The notes: generated from the letters alone by a model not told the origin. A stretch of DNA of 54,646 nt from Treponema sp. UBA1226 (GCA_002309195.1 DBWY01000001.1:63240-117885), one strand, 5' to 3'; positions 21,716-33,300 are shown, counted from the stretch's first letter. A program made the numbers and translations.

Positions 21716-24070
21716 ATGACGCTTAAAGAATTAAAGAAAGGCGAGTGTGCCGTTGTTAAAACAGTCGGTGGTAAAGGTGCTTTAAGACAGCACTTTCTTG
21801 ATATGGGTGTAATTCCCGGAGCATATTTAAAGCTTACAAAGTTTGCTCCGATGGGAGATCCGATGGAACTTGAAATCCACGGATACAGTCTTACTCTGCG
21901 TCTGGCCGATGCAGCAAAGATTAAAGTCGAAAAATGTACGGCAAAAGAATTTATTCAGAATGAAAAATACGAAGGCGAAAACGAAAAAGAAAAAATAGAA
22001 CACCCTGGACTTGGTGAAGACGGAAAGTATCACGTAAAAGAAGGAGAAAACCCTCTTCCTAAAGATGCAGTAATTTCTTTTGCCCTTGCAGGAAATCAGA
22101 ACTGCGGAAAGACGACTTTGTTTAACCAGCTTACAGGAAGCAACCAGCATGTAGGGAATTTCCCGGGCGTAACGGTTGATAAAAAAAGCGGCTCGATAAT
22201 CGGACATCCGGAAACTCTTGTTACAGACCTTCCTGGAATTTATTCTTTGAGTCCGTACACTGCAGAAGAAATAGTTTCGCGTCAGTTTATTCTTGATGAA
22301 CATCCTGCAGGAATCATAAACATTGTAGATGCAACTAATATCGAACGAAATTTATATTTAACGCTCCAGCTTCTTGAACTTGATGTTCCTATGGTGCTTG
22401 CACTTAACATGATGGACGAAGTAAAAGGAAACGGCGGTTCAATCGACATCAACAAGATGGAAGATATGCTCGGTATTCCTGTCGTTCCAATCAGTGCAAA
22501 TAAAAACGAAGGTGTTCACGAACTTATAGAACATGCCCTGCATGTTGCAAAATATCAGGAACGTCCCGGCCGCACAGACTTTTGTGATAAAGAACATGAT
22601 GCTCCTGTTCATCGTGCGATTCACTCGATGATGCACTTAATCGAAGATCATGCTCAGAAAGCAAACGTTCCTGTTCGTTTTGCGGCAACAAAAATCATCG
22701 AAGGTGATGAACTTATTTTAAAGAAGCTTGATTTTTCTAAAAACGAACTAAAGATGATAGAACATATCATCATTCAACTCGAAGAAGAAAGATATCTTGA
22801 TCACTCGGCTGCGATTGCAGACATGAAATTTTCTTTTATAAAAAATCTCTGCCGCAAAACTGTTGTAAAGCCACGCGAAAGTAAAGAATTAAAACGAAGC
22901 CGTGCAATCGATAAAATCCTTACAGGAAAATATACTGCGATCCCGTTGTTTGCCGCGATTATGGCTCTCGTATTTTTTCTTACGTTCAATGTCATCGGTG
23001 GAACTCTGCAGCAGCTTATGGAAAGTGGAATCGATTTTCTTACTGGAAAACTTAATGATGTATTTATCGCGTGCAATTTAAACGAAGTGCTGCGCTCTCT
23101 TGTCATCGACGGAATCTGTGCCGGTGTCGGAAGCGTTCTTTCTTTTATGCCGATTATCGTAACGCTTTTTTTGTTTCTCTCGATTATGGAAGACTCAGGC
23201 TATATAGCGCGCGTTGCGTTTTTTATGGATAAGCTTCTTCGTAAGATTGGCCTTTCGGGAAGAAGTATCGTGCCGCTTCTTATAGGATTTGGTTGTACTG
23301 TTCCTGCGGTAATGGCAACGAGAACCCTGCCGTCAAAGCGCGACAGAAACATGACGATTCTTTTGACGCCGTTTATGAGCTGTACCGCTAAGCTTCCTGT
23401 CTATGCTTTTTTTGTAAGCGCTTTCTTTCCTAAAGCCGGCGGACTTCTTATGACAGGTCTTTATCTTTTTAGTATCTTAACAGGTATTCTTGTAGCCTTT
23501 CTTTTTAGGGGAACGCTTTTTAAAGGAGAACCTGTTCCTTTTGTAATGGAACTTCCTAATTACAGAATGCCTGGAGTAAAAACTACATGCCGGCTTTTGT
23601 GGGAAAAGGCAAAGGATTTTGCAACGCGCGCGTTTACGGTTATTTTTCTTGCGACAATCGTAATCTGGTTTTTGCAGAGTTTTGATACGCATCTTACTCT
23701 TACATCTGATATCGATAAAAGTATTCTTGCAAAAATTGCTGGAATCATAACACCGGTTTTTAAACCGATCGGGCTTGGTGACTGGCGTCTTGTTACTTCT
23801 GTTGTAACCGGCGTAATTGCAAAAGAAAGCGTCGTATCAACTCTTGAAATTTTATTTTCATCTGTTTCGATTTCTTCTGTTCTTTCATCTGCTTCTGCAA
23901 TGAGCATGCTAATTTTCTGTCTGCTTTATGTTCCGTGTGTGGCAGCGATTGCAGCAATACGTCGTGAACTGGGTAAAATTCCTGCAGTTCTTGTAATATT
24001 CTGGCAGTGCTTCGTTGCATGGATAATGGCGTTTTTAGTTTATTCAGTCTGTATGCTATGCGGAATTTAA
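21716..24070 (+). CDS. feoB: FeoA-FeoB fusion, ferrous iron transporter
   Basis: A 784-residue fusion for Fe(II) uptake across the inner membrane. Residues 1-75 are an SH3-like FeoA domain (ELKKGECAVVKTVGG, LDMGVIPGA). After a charged linker, the FeoB G domain starts near residue 120: G1 GNQNCGKTT at 126-134, the switch NFPGVTVD, G3 DLPGIYSL, G4 NMMD. The membrane half has the two gate repeats, with GFGCTVPAVMATRTL and the later CVAAIAAIRRELG. It lies 30 nt after the ATPase gene with an AAAGGG site, so it probably shares the metal operon. A DtxR- or Fur-type site was not recognised. Confidence 0.92.
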   Translation: MTLKELKKGECAVVKTVGGKGALRQHFLDMGVIPGAYLKLTKFAPMGDPMELEIHGYSLTLRLADAAKIKVEKCTAKEFIQNEKYEGENEKEKIEHPGLGEDGKYHVKEGENPLPKDAVISFALAGNQNCGKTTLFNQLTGSNQHVGNFPGVTVDKKSGSIIGHPETLVTDLPGIYSLSPYTAEEIVSRQFILDEHPAGIINIVDATNIERNLYLTLQLLELDVPMVLALNMMDEVKGNGGSIDINKMEDMLGIPVVPISANKNEGVHELIEHALHVAKYQERPGRTDFCDKEHDAPVHRAIHSMMHLIEDHAQKANVPVRFAATKIIEGDELILKKLDFSKNELKMIEHIIIQLEEERYLDHSAAIADMKFSFIKNLCRKTVVKPRESKELKRSRAIDKILTGKYTAIPLFAAIMALVFFLTFNVIGGTLQQLMESGIDFLTGKLNDVFIACNLNEVLRSLVIDGICAGVGSVLSFMPIIVTLFLFLSIMEDSGYIARVAFFMDKLLRKIGLSGRSIVPLLIGFGCTVPAVMATRTLPSKRDRNMTILLTPFMSCTAKLPVYAFFVSAFFPKAGGLLMTGLYLFSILTGILVAFLFRGTLFKGEPVPFVMELPNYRMPGVKTTCRLLWEKAKDFATRAFTVIFLATIVIWFLQSFDTHLTLTSDIDKSILAKIAGIITPVFKPIGLGDWRLVTSVVTGVIAKESVVSTLEILFSSVSISSVLSSASAMSMLIFCLLYVPCVAAIAAIRRELGKIPAVLVIFWQCFVAWIMAFLVYSVCMLCGI

Positions 24071-24083
24071 ACTGAGTAGTAAC

Positions 24084-24141
24084 TTTACACACCTTGTGTT
24101 ATTTTTTAAATTATATGAACTTTTAATTTGAGGTGTGTAAA
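24084..24141 (+). promoter_or_regulatory. 11-bp inverted repeat that covers the A2M-1 ribosome site
   Basis: TTTACACACCT (24084-24094) and AGGTGTGTAAA (24131-24141) are perfect complements. The right arm contains the AGGTG ribosome site and the first base of the start codon. In RNA the hairpin would block translation; in DNA it could be an operator. The 36-nt interior is AT-rich. Confidence 0.65.
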
Positions 24142-27100
24142 TGTTTTTAAAAAAGATTTTCGTATTATTTTCTTCTATATTTTTGTTAAGTGTTTTTTCT
24201 GGATGCGGTGATAAAGTTCTCGCTCAGGAAAAACCGGAATCAAATCAAAAAACAACAAAAGAATTAAAAGTTTTAGACTGGGGACCAAAGGATGAGGTTC
24301 CGGGTTTAATAAAAGCTCCCGTTTTTTTTGTTACGTTCAGCGAGAGTGTAAAAGAACTTTCTGCACTTGGTTCTGTAATTACAAAATCCGACATCGTTTC
24401 GATTGAGCCTGAGATTAAAGGAAGATTCCGCTGGATAGGAAGCCGCTCTCTTTATTTTTATGCTGAACAGACTCTAGACCCGAGTCAGATTTATACGATA
24501 ACGGTAAATGATAAGGCAGAAAGATTTAAGGATTTTAAATTTACCGGCGAAAAAGTTTTTAAAACAAAAGCACAGGATTTAGCAATCGTAAATATTAATC
24601 CGGGTTATGATTTATACGAACCATATTATTATAATGAAGAAAGCGGGGTTATTCCTGATCGCGCAAAGAATTGTTTAATAACGATAAATGGTTTTGCAGA
24701 TACAGAAAAAATTCTTGAATGTTTTTCTGTAAGCGTAGACGGAAAAAATGCTGGCTACGAAATTGTTCCGGTTAAAAGTATACAGGACACACATGGATTT
24801 ATTCCTGCTAATGATAGAAAAATAAAAAAAGAAAACGAGAATGATAAAAAACCGATTTACGAAAAAGTTGAAAAATCAAATCAATTTTTAATCACGATAA
24901 AAAAAGAATTAAAAAAGAATCAGAAAATCGAAATTGTCTGCAAGAGTGGAAAGACTGTTACTAATAGAGAATATAAGACTTTACTTCCGTTTAAACTCAT
25001 GTTTATAGAATATTATTCATGGAGCCGCGAAGTTAGTTTAAGATTTAACCAGCCTGTAGATTTTGAAGGCTTTGAAAAATTTATAAAGATTGAACCTAAA
25101 GTAGAAATAAAAAAAGATAATGTTCATGGCAGCGGTTTAACTGCAGTCTGTTCAAATCTTAATCTTGAATACGATGCAAAATACACAGTAAAAATTTCTT
25201 CTGATTTAAAAGATGTTTACGGACAGAAGATAACCGGGAATCTTTCTAAAACTTTTAAAACCGGAAAAGCAGCAAGCTTTATTAATCTGTCTGAAGAAGG
25301 TGAGAAGGTAATGGCAAAAAAGAAGCTTATTCCGATTATGCTGACTCACCAGAATATTTATGAAACTTATTATTCTGCAAAAAGTATTTCTAATCCTTTT
25401 GAGGAAAGGAAAGATTTTGATGAAAGTTTTAAGTATGAGAATATAAAGAAATTTTCTGGAGAACGTGACAATAAAGTTCATAATGAGATAATTGATATAA
25501 GACCTTATCTTAGAGACGGTTATGGTTTTGTTAAAGTCGGATATAAATCAAAATCATCTGAATGGGGTTTTAAAAATAAATATTTTACAGAAAATTTTGT
25601 GTATATTCAGGTAACTGATCTCGGTGTTTCATTTAAGGCATCATATAACAAAGTTGCTGCAATGGTAAAACACATTTCTGATGACAGTGCTGTAGAAAAA
25701 GCATTCGTTGTTCTTTATGTAAACGACGGAACAAAATCTCTTGAAGCAAATGCTTCTGAAAATGCAATTGCAAAAGGTTTTACAGATAAAAATGGTTTTG
25801 TAATTTTTGACATAGAAGAAAGCAGGAGACTTGAAAAAGCATTTACTGACAGAGAAGAACTCTGTATCATGGCACAAAAAGACAATGACAGATCATGTAT
25901 AAAAATTGGAAATTATTCTAAATGGTGGGGTAATTACAGTTCAAACAGTATTGGAGAAGGTTATCTTTTAAACAAAAAACATCTTTTTATGTTTACTGAC
26001 CGCGGCATTTACAGACCTGGAGAAACAGTAAGCTTTAGAGGAATTGCAAGACTTCAGACAAGAAATGGTTATGAACCGCTTTCTGGAAAATATAAAGTTG
26101 TATTTTCAAAGCTGTACAGATTAAAAGAAAAATACGGCGAGCTTGAAGGAACTTATTCTGAATGCGGTGGGTTATCGGGAAGCTTTAGGGTTCCGGATGA
26201 TGTAAAACCGGATGATTATGAAATCGTCTTACTTGAAGACGATAAAGTTATCGGAAGAGAAACTTTTAAAGTCTCATATTTTGAAAAAGTAAAATTCTCT
26301 GCAAGTGTTTCAGCAGATAAAAAAGAATATATTTCAGGTGAAACGGTTAATGCAGTAATATCGGCTTCTTATTTAGCCGGCGGTTCTTTAACTGGTTCAA
26401 CTTATAAAGCAAGATGGAATAGAAATTTAGTTTACTTTATGCCGCCGTCACGCGAAGCAGAAAAATATGTCTTTGGTCCAATCGATCATGATTATGCAGG
26501 CTTTAGCGCCGAAGATAGTGGAAGCTTAAATCAATCCGGTGAAGCAAAAATTTCTTTAGAGCTTCCTGATTCTGATGGATATACATATTCATATAAAGTT
26601 AATGTAGATGTAACTGATGTTTCAAACCAGAGAATTTTTGCAGGAAAGAGTGTAACAGTCCATCCGGGACTTTTCTATATTGGTGCTGCAAAAAAATTAA
26701 CAAACGGCTTTCCTAAGGCAAAAGAAAAACTTGATATTCCTTTTGCTTTATTTAAACCGGACGGCGAAACAGCAGATATACGCGATGTGCGTGAAGAAAT
26801 TAAATATAATATTACGAGAGAGACTTCTGAAATAATTTATGGAGATATTTATAACGGCTTTAACCATACGGCTGTTTCAAAACTTGAAGATATTGCAGAC
26901 GGAACTATAAAACCTTCTGTAAAAGGAAGTGTATCGTTTACCCCAGAGAAAGCAGGTTATTATAAAATTCAGTTTGAAACAAAAGACAAAGACGGAAATC
27001 TTATAAAAACGCAGAAAGGTTTTTATGTAACCGGTTCAGATTATTATCGCGGAAGATTTGATTTTAATAAAATCGAACTTACTGCAGATAAAGAAATCTA

Positions 27101-30077
27101 TAAGCCTGGAGAAAAAGCAAAGATACTTTTAAATTCTCCTTTAGAAAAAGGAGATTATATAATCACGGTTGAACGCGATAAGAATTATACTACAGAAATC
27201 CGTCACATCGAAGAATCGTGTTTGGTACTTGAAATTGATGTAAAAGAAGAATATGTTCCTTGTGTTTATGTTACTGTAAGTTCGTATATCACCGGCAATG
27301 AAAAAAATCTCCAGGATGAAGAAGGATTAAAGCCATGCGGATGTTATGGTGTATGTAAAATTAAAACTGAACTTGATGTAGTTTCTTTTGATGTAGAAGT
27401 TGTAAAAGAAAAAGAAAGCTTTAGGCCTGGAGAAAATATTTCATTAAAGCTTAAGGCTTTAAAAGATGGAAAGCCTGTAAACAATGCAGAGTTATCATTA
27501 ATTATTACAGACAGGGCTGTAACTGATGTAATCGGCTATCGTATTAAAAATCCTGTTAAGTATTTTTATGATGAATTTAAGTTCAGATGGTATGCATGTG
27601 GATATGACTTAAGGGATTATTTAATTTATAAAAACAATTCAAACATTGTTTATGAAGAAGAGGAAATAGTTAAAAACGAAGCCTTTCGTCTTGAAAAGTC
27701 AAAGATGGCATCTGATACAGCATTTGATGAGTCGGTATCACAGTCAGAATCACTTTTTTTTGATCTTGATGCCAAAGGCTTTGTAGAAGAAGAGCCTGTA
27801 GAAAGAAAAGATTTTAATCCGACAGCGGCGTTTATTCCGCTTGTAGTAACAGATAAAAACGGTGAAGCAACTGTAAACTTTAAATTGCCTGATTCGCTTA
27901 CGACGTACAGGGTTACTGTAGTCGGCGTTTCTAAAAATAATTTTGCATTTGATGAATCAGAAATGGTTGTAAATAATCCTGTAAACGTGCAGGCTTTCCA
28001 GCCGCGCCGTTTAAGAACAGGAGATACTGCAGAAGCCGGTGTTATAATTACAAATAATGATGCAAAAAAGAAAAAGGTAAAGGTTACTCTTACGGCGCGG
28101 GAGCCTCAAGGTGATTATGAAAGCGATAAATTAAAGGGCTTAAAGACAGTAAGGGCAGAAGCAGAAATTAAAGGCGAGACTTATAAAGAAATAACTGTTG
28201 AACCTGGAAAAACTGTTCCGGTTTATTTTGAAGTCAATGCAAAAAAGGAAGGCTGGGCGGAACTTGTTTACGAAGTAAAATGTGACGTTTTAAACGAGCG
28301 TCTTGTCTCGCCGATTTTAATTGAAAAATCTTTTGTATATGAAACTGTTGCGCTTTACGGTCAGACTGGAAATAATCCTGATAAAAAAGAAAACATTTCG
28401 TCTAAAGAAAAAATTGTTCTTCCATCAGGCGATGGTCTTATCGAAATTACACTTGATCCAAGTCAGCTCGGACTTCTGGGAGAATCTGTAAATTATGTTT
28501 TCGATTACCCTTACGGATGTCTTGAACAGCAGTCTGCAAGAATTCTTCCGCTTGTAATTTTTGGAGATTACATCGACACGTTTGGTCTTGAAAACAAAGT
28601 TACTGATGTACGCAAGTTTGTTAAGACATGGTTTTCAGAAGTAAAGAATGAACAGCATACGTCAGGCGGTTTCCCGTACTGGCCTGGAAGAACTTATGAC
28701 AGTCCGTATGTTTCGTTAAGGTTTGCCCATCTTTATGCGCTTGCAAAACAGCACGGTTATACAGATGAAGAAATCGGCTATGATCTTAAAAAATTAATTT
28801 CGTATATTACGCCGTATATTAAAAAAGATGACGGATGCAATGCGTTTACTGCTTATGCATGTTATGTATACAGTGCAATAAATAATAATGCTCTCGATAA
28901 AAAACTTGATGAGCTTTATAAATACTGTGCTGATGATTTAAATTATGAATACAAGTCTCTTACAATGCTCTGTTATACGGCCCTTGCTTATCAGAACAAA
29001 GGTGATAAAGCTTCGATTCAGAAAGCAGATAAGTTGTGTTCAATTTTAAAACGATACATAATAGAAAGTGGTCGCTCGATTTCTCTCGGTAATGTTCCGT
29101 GTGGAAATTTCTATATAAGCGGAATGTACGACAACAACACAGAAGGTCTTGCAGTAATGCTTGAACTTTTTGTTAAACGTGAACCGCAGAGTGAATTTAC
29201 CGGAAAGATTTTAAATACGCTTTTACTTTCTCAAAAGCATGGTTACTGGCAGAGTACTGCAACGACTGCAAAAGTATTTAATGCAATCGATGAACTTATA
29301 AAATCAAGAAAACTTGAAAAACTTGATTTTGTTTCGAGTGCAGTTATTTCTCAGAACGGCAGCAGACAAACTCTTATTGAATCAAAGTTTAAAGGTGCAG
29401 GAGAAAAACCTGTTAAACAGATTTTTGATTTTACCGGTAAAGAACTTTCTGAACTCGAACGTGACAAGGCAGCTGAGCTTGAGTTTACTAAAAACGGAAG
29501 GGGAACTCTTTATTATACGACTGTAATGAAATACGCTGTATCTCCAGAAGTATGTGAAAGTCGCGATGAAGGTCTTGATGTAAGTTATATTATTACTGAC
29601 GAAGATAAAAATGAAGTTGAACCGAATAATAAAGACGGTAAAATTTATCTTGAATCCGGAAAGACTTATGAAGTTACAGTAAATGTCGTTACATCACAGT
29701 CACGCCAGTATGTTGCACTAAAGATTCCGGTTGCATCTGGGACAGAAATTGTTGACTCGTCTTTAATTACAGGCAGCGGCGCTTCTGATTTTGATGAAAG
29801 CCCTGTAGTAAATTACAGCCGTTCAAAGCGCGGCGCAGGTTATACGAGCGAAGTTTTTGTAAATCCGTACAGATTCTTCTACGACCGCTATGAATATTTT
29901 TATGACAACGAGGCACAGTATTTTAACGACTACATGCATACAGGAACTTACACTTATAAGATTAAAATACGTGCATCGCGCCGCGGCGAGTATAAAGTCC
30001 CGCCAGTCCATGCGGAATGTATGTACGAACCGGAAGTCTTTGGCAGATCAAATGGTAGTATTTTCGTAATAAAATAG
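24141..30077 (+). CDS. Alpha-2-macroglobulin family lipoprotein, copy 1
   Basis: A 1978-residue protease-trap lipoprotein expected in the periplasm. The lipobox FSGC lipidates Cys22. The N-terminal part begins LKVLDWGPKDEVPG; the MG-type beta domains follow (for example FTDRGIYRPGETVSFRG near residue 620). The thioester motif YGCLEQQS has its Cys at 1460, followed by the alpha-helical domain with HxYWQSTATTAK. The C-terminal receptor-like end closes with YEPEVFGRS. An intact CLEQ means it can bind proteases covalently. It is a paralogue of the gene next downstream and belongs with pbpC. E. coli YfhM is shorter, about 1650 residues. Confidence 0.93.
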   Translation: MFLKKIFVLFSSIFLLSVFSGCGDKVLAQEKPESNQKTTKELKVLDWGPKDEVPGLIKAPVFFVTFSESVKELSALGSVITKSDIVSIEPEIKGRFRWIGSRSLYFYAEQTLDPSQIYTITVNDKAERFKDFKFTGEKVFKTKAQDLAIVNINPGYDLYEPYYYNEESGVIPDRAKNCLITINGFADTEKILECFSVSVDGKNAGYEIVPVKSIQDTHGFIPANDRKIKKENENDKKPIYEKVEKSNQFLITIKKELKKNQKIEIVCKSGKTVTNREYKTLLPFKLMFIEYYSWSREVSLRFNQPVDFEGFEKFIKIEPKVEIKKDNVHGSGLTAVCSNLNLEYDAKYTVKISSDLKDVYGQKITGNLSKTFKTGKAASFINLSEEGEKVMAKKKLIPIMLTHQNIYETYYSAKSISNPFEERKDFDESFKYENIKKFSGERDNKVHNEIIDIRPYLRDGYGFVKVGYKSKSSEWGFKNKYFTENFVYIQVTDLGVSFKASYNKVAAMVKHISDDSAVEKAFVVLYVNDGTKSLEANASENAIAKGFTDKNGFVIFDIEESRRLEKAFTDREELCIMAQKDNDRSCIKIGNYSKWWGNYSSNSIGEGYLLNKKHLFMFTDRGIYRPGETVSFRGIARLQTRNGYEPLSGKYKVVFSKLYRLKEKYGELEGTYSECGGLSGSFRVPDDVKPDDYEIVLLEDDKVIGRETFKVSYFEKVKFSASVSADKKEYISGETVNAVISASYLAGGSLTGSTYKARWNRNLVYFMPPSREAEKYVFGPIDHDYAGFSAEDSGSLNQSGEAKISLELPDSDGYTYSYKVNVDVTDVSNQRIFAGKSVTVHPGLFYIGAAKKLTNGFPKAKEKLDIPFALFKPDGETADIRDVREEIKYNITRETSEIIYGDIYNGFNHTAVSKLEDIADGTIKPSVKGSVSFTPEKAGYYKIQFETKDKDGNLIKTQKGFYVTGSDYYRGRFDFNKIELTADKEIYKPGEKAKILLNSPLEKGDYIITVERDKNYTTEIRHIEESCLVLEIDVKEEYVPCVYVTVSSYITGNEKNLQDEEGLKPCGCYGVCKIKTELDVVSFDVEVVKEKESFRPGENISLKLKALKDGKPVNNAELSLIITDRAVTDVIGYRIKNPVKYFYDEFKFRWYACGYDLRDYLIYKNNSNIVYEEEEIVKNEAFRLEKSKMASDTAFDESVSQSESLFFDLDAKGFVEEEPVERKDFNPTAAFIPLVVTDKNGEATVNFKLPDSLTTYRVTVVGVSKNNFAFDESEMVVNNPVNVQAFQPRRLRTGDTAEAGVIITNNDAKKKKVKVTLTAREPQGDYESDKLKGLKTVRAEAEIKGETYKEITVEPGKTVPVYFEVNAKKEGWAELVYEVKCDVLNERLVSPILIEKSFVYETVALYGQTGNNPDKKENISSKEKIVLPSGDGLIEITLDPSQLGLLGESVNYVFDYPYGCLEQQSARILPLVIFGDYIDTFGLENKVTDVRKFVKTWFSEVKNEQHTSGGFPYWPGRTYDSPYVSLRFAHLYALAKQHGYTDEEIGYDLKKLISYITPYIKKDDGCNAFTAYACYVYSAINNNALDKKLDELYKYCADDLNYEYKSLTMLCYTALAYQNKGDKASIQKADKLCSILKRYIIESGRSISLGNVPCGNFYISGMYDNNTEGLAVMLELFVKREPQSEFTGKILNTLLLSQKHGYWQSTATTAKVFNAIDELIKSRKLEKLDFVSSAVISQNGSRQTLIESKFKGAGEKPVKQIFDFTGKELSELERDKAAELEFTKNGRGTLYYTTVMKYAVSPEVCESRDEGLDVSYIITDEDKNEVEPNNKDGKIYLESGKTYEVTVNVVTSQSRQYVALKIPVASGTEIVDSSLITGSGASDFDESPVVNYSRSKRGAGYTSEVFVNPYRFFYDRYEYFYDNEAQYFNDYMHTGTYTYKIKIRASRRGEYKVPPVHAECMYEPEVFGRSNGSIFVIK

Positions 30078-30118
30078 CGAAAAAGTAATATTTGCAGAAT
30101 ATAAATATATTCTTGAAT

Positions 30119-30225
30119 AAACACTTTTAACGCAGGCAAATGTCGACTGATGGCTAACATCTGCACAAGCGAAGCGCGGAAGCCGTTAGACATTCAGGCG
30201 GCATTGCCGAGAGTTAAAAGTGTTT
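30119..30225 (+). terminator. Large branched terminator between the two A2M genes
   Basis: A 13-bp perfect stem, AAACACTTTTAAC with GTTAAAAGTGTTT, encloses 81 nt and runs into a T-rich tail. The interior has its own arms: AATGT/ACATT, CTAAC/GTTAG, GCG-AA-GCGC and GGC-ATT-GCC. This is a branched fold rather than a simple loop. It may allow partial read-through into the second A2M gene. Confidence 0.65.
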
Positions 30226-30306
30226 TTTATATATATATTTTTCCGCAATTTATTGCATTGTGGTATTTTTTACCGAAATATGTTAAAATCGGCATAGAGG
30301 TTTTTT

Positions 30307-33300
30307 ATGAAAATCAAGAAAGTCATACTCTTTTCTTTAATGTTGGTTGTAGTTCTTTTTGGCTGCAAGAAAAAAAATGTAAATAAAAAAATCACAAACA
30401 GTGATGACAGTTCGTTCTTTTCGAACGATTACAGCGGAAGCTCTTTTTCAAGTAAAGATGATTTTTATCTTCCAGAAGAAGAACCTGTAATCGATTACGA
30501 TGACAACGGTGTTGCTTTTTATCCGCTTTCCAATTTTGGGCATACATATGGTTCAACAAAAAATGCGGATAATTCGGATGCTCAGGAGAGAGTGCTGACC
30601 GATGATGAAGCAATAAAAAGCCTTGATACTTACGAGATTAAATACAGTACGAAAAAAATCGATCTCGAAAAAAAACTTGCAGAACTGCATTCTGTTCTGG
30701 AACCTGATTCTGTTCCTGCAGGAAATGTAAGTGAAAAAAAGGTAAAGGAACTTAAAGTTGTCTCATGGGGACCAGAAAAAGAAATCCCTGGTCTTATGAC
30801 ACAACCTGTTTTCTATGTAATTTTTTCTGAACCGGTTCACATGATTTCTGCAGTTGATCTTCCTGCAGAAAAAAGCGATGTAATTTCGATTTTCCCTAAG
30901 GTAAAGGGTGTGTTCCGCTGGGCAGGTACAAGACAGATTAATTTCTATCCTTCAGAAAGGCTTGATCCTTTTACAAAATATAAGATTGAAGTTAATTCAT
31001 CTTTAAAGAGTCTTGAAGGTGCAAAAATAACTGGTAATACAACGTTCAACACTTCAATGGATTATATAAGAATTGTTGATATCAGACCGGGTTCTACTCC
31101 AGAACAAAGTTATTATTACAATTCATCTTCGGGACTTCCTCTTGAAAAAACGACAGATTGTTTTGTTCAGGTTAATTTAAATCTTACTGCCGATGAATTT
31201 AAAAAGAATGTAGAAGTTGTTCATAACACTTATGACAAAGTTGGTTATACTGCAACTCCTATACGTTATGAAAAAGACAATGGAACTTACAAATACAAAA
31301 CTGTAAAAGAATCAAATCTTTTCTATCTTAAAATGGAAAAGCAGGCTCCAAAAGAAGCAGAAGTAAAATTTATTGCAAATCCTACAGTTTCAGAATTAAA
31401 AAATTCAAAATCATATACATCTTTAAAACGTTTAACTTTATATAGAATGTATTTTGATGTAGATGTAATGCGCCTTTCGATTGAATTTAATCAGCCGATA
31501 CAGAAAGAAACGGTTGCATCAGGAATTTCTTTTTCTCCTTCAATTAAAATAAGTCCGGATAATATAAAAGTAAACGGAAGATATGTTTATATCGATAATG
31601 TTGCTGCACAGTACAGAACAAGTTATTCATGTTATGCAAGTACATCGATTAAAGATATCTATGGTCAGAGTTTAAGTAGAGTACAGGACACTTCGTTTAC
31701 AGTTCCAGAAGCGGGAGCATTCTTAAAATTCCTTGATGACGGAAATAAAATTCTTGAAGCACAATTCCCTCATAAATTTATTATCGAACATCAGAATCTT
31801 GAAGAAGGAAGATACAGTGTAGCTCAAATTAATGACCCGCTTGAAAATTATACTTCTCATCTTGATGATGGATCACGAAGTTTAAATTTAAATCATCCTG
31901 ATATGCGTGTTCGCGATGTAATTGATCTTGATCCTTATCTAAGAAAAGGTCTTGGGTTCATAAGAATTGCGGCAGAAGGAAAATACAAATATTACAGTCC
32001 ATGGGATGAAAGATATTATACTTCAGAACCAAGTCGTGCTGTTACGATACAGGTAACAGATCTCGGTGTTAGTGCGAGAATGGGATTTAACAAAGTTGTT
32101 GCAATGGTAAGAAAGCTTTCTGATAATTCACCTGTTGCAGGAGCAGATGTTTATCTTTGTCGTAATGACGGCTGGTATGATGACTGGTCAGAAACAAGTT
32201 CAAATTATGGACATGGTAAAACAGACAGCAATGGTTTTGTAGAAATTAACATTTCAAACGAAGATTTAAACTCTCTCTTAGACGAACCATATGATATTGC
32301 ACTTTTTGTTAAGAAAGGTGATGATAAACTTGTATACAATATCTATAATCATTCCGCATCGCGTTTTGATGTTACAACAAGAAATCCTCGTTATGCATAC
32401 GAGGATTCAAAAATGCTTAACTTTATTTTCACAGACCGTGGTATTTATAAACCGGGTGAAACAATAAGTTACAGAGGAATCGTACGTTCCCTTGATACAG
32501 ATGGACTTAAAAACGCCTATGCAGGGAAAAGGTATTATGCGACGTTCGAAAAACATTCATGGTATGAATCAGAGACATACGGAACTTCGGATGGTTACTT
32601 CTCACGCGAAGGCGGTTATTACGGAACGTTCGATGTTCCAGAAGATATAAAGCCGGGAACTTATTCAATTTCGATTTCATGTGGTGACGAAGAATGTGAC
32701 AGAGCATATGTAACCATTGCATATTTTGAACGCCTTAAATTCCAGGCAACTGCAGAAATTCCTGATGTAAATTATACTCTTGGTGAATCTATCAATGCAG
32801 AGCTTTCTGCTTCTTATCTTGCAGGTGGTGCTCTTACCGGAGGATCTTATAGAGCTACATGGTATAAACAGGAAACAGATTTTATTCCGCCGGTACCAGA
32901 AGCAAATAACTATGTATTTGGCCCGACTCGATCAAGTTATTCTCCTCAGGAAATTGCAGAAGTTTCTGGTGCGATAAATGAAAACGGACCTACAAAGATT
33001 AAGTGTGACACAGAAAAAACTTACAACGGACAGGCTTATCTTTATAGAACAGAAATTTCTGTAACTGATATTTCTAATCAGACAATATTTACAGGAGCTG
33101 CAAAGATTATTCATCCGGGAACTTTCTATATCGGTGTTGCAAAACGACTCGGTAAAGGATTCCCTTCTGCAAAGACAAAAGTTGATATTCCTTTTGCATT
33201 GTTCAAACCAAACGGGGCATATGCAGGAACTGGAAATGTTGACGGAGACATCAAGTACGAAATTTCAAGACAGTACTGGACTACTTCGAGCGAAGATTCT

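Noticed and set aside
21827..22303. Minus-strand open frame of 158 codons in feoB
   Set aside because: Antisense to the FeoA and G domains; Phe-rich artefact of the AT-rich code.
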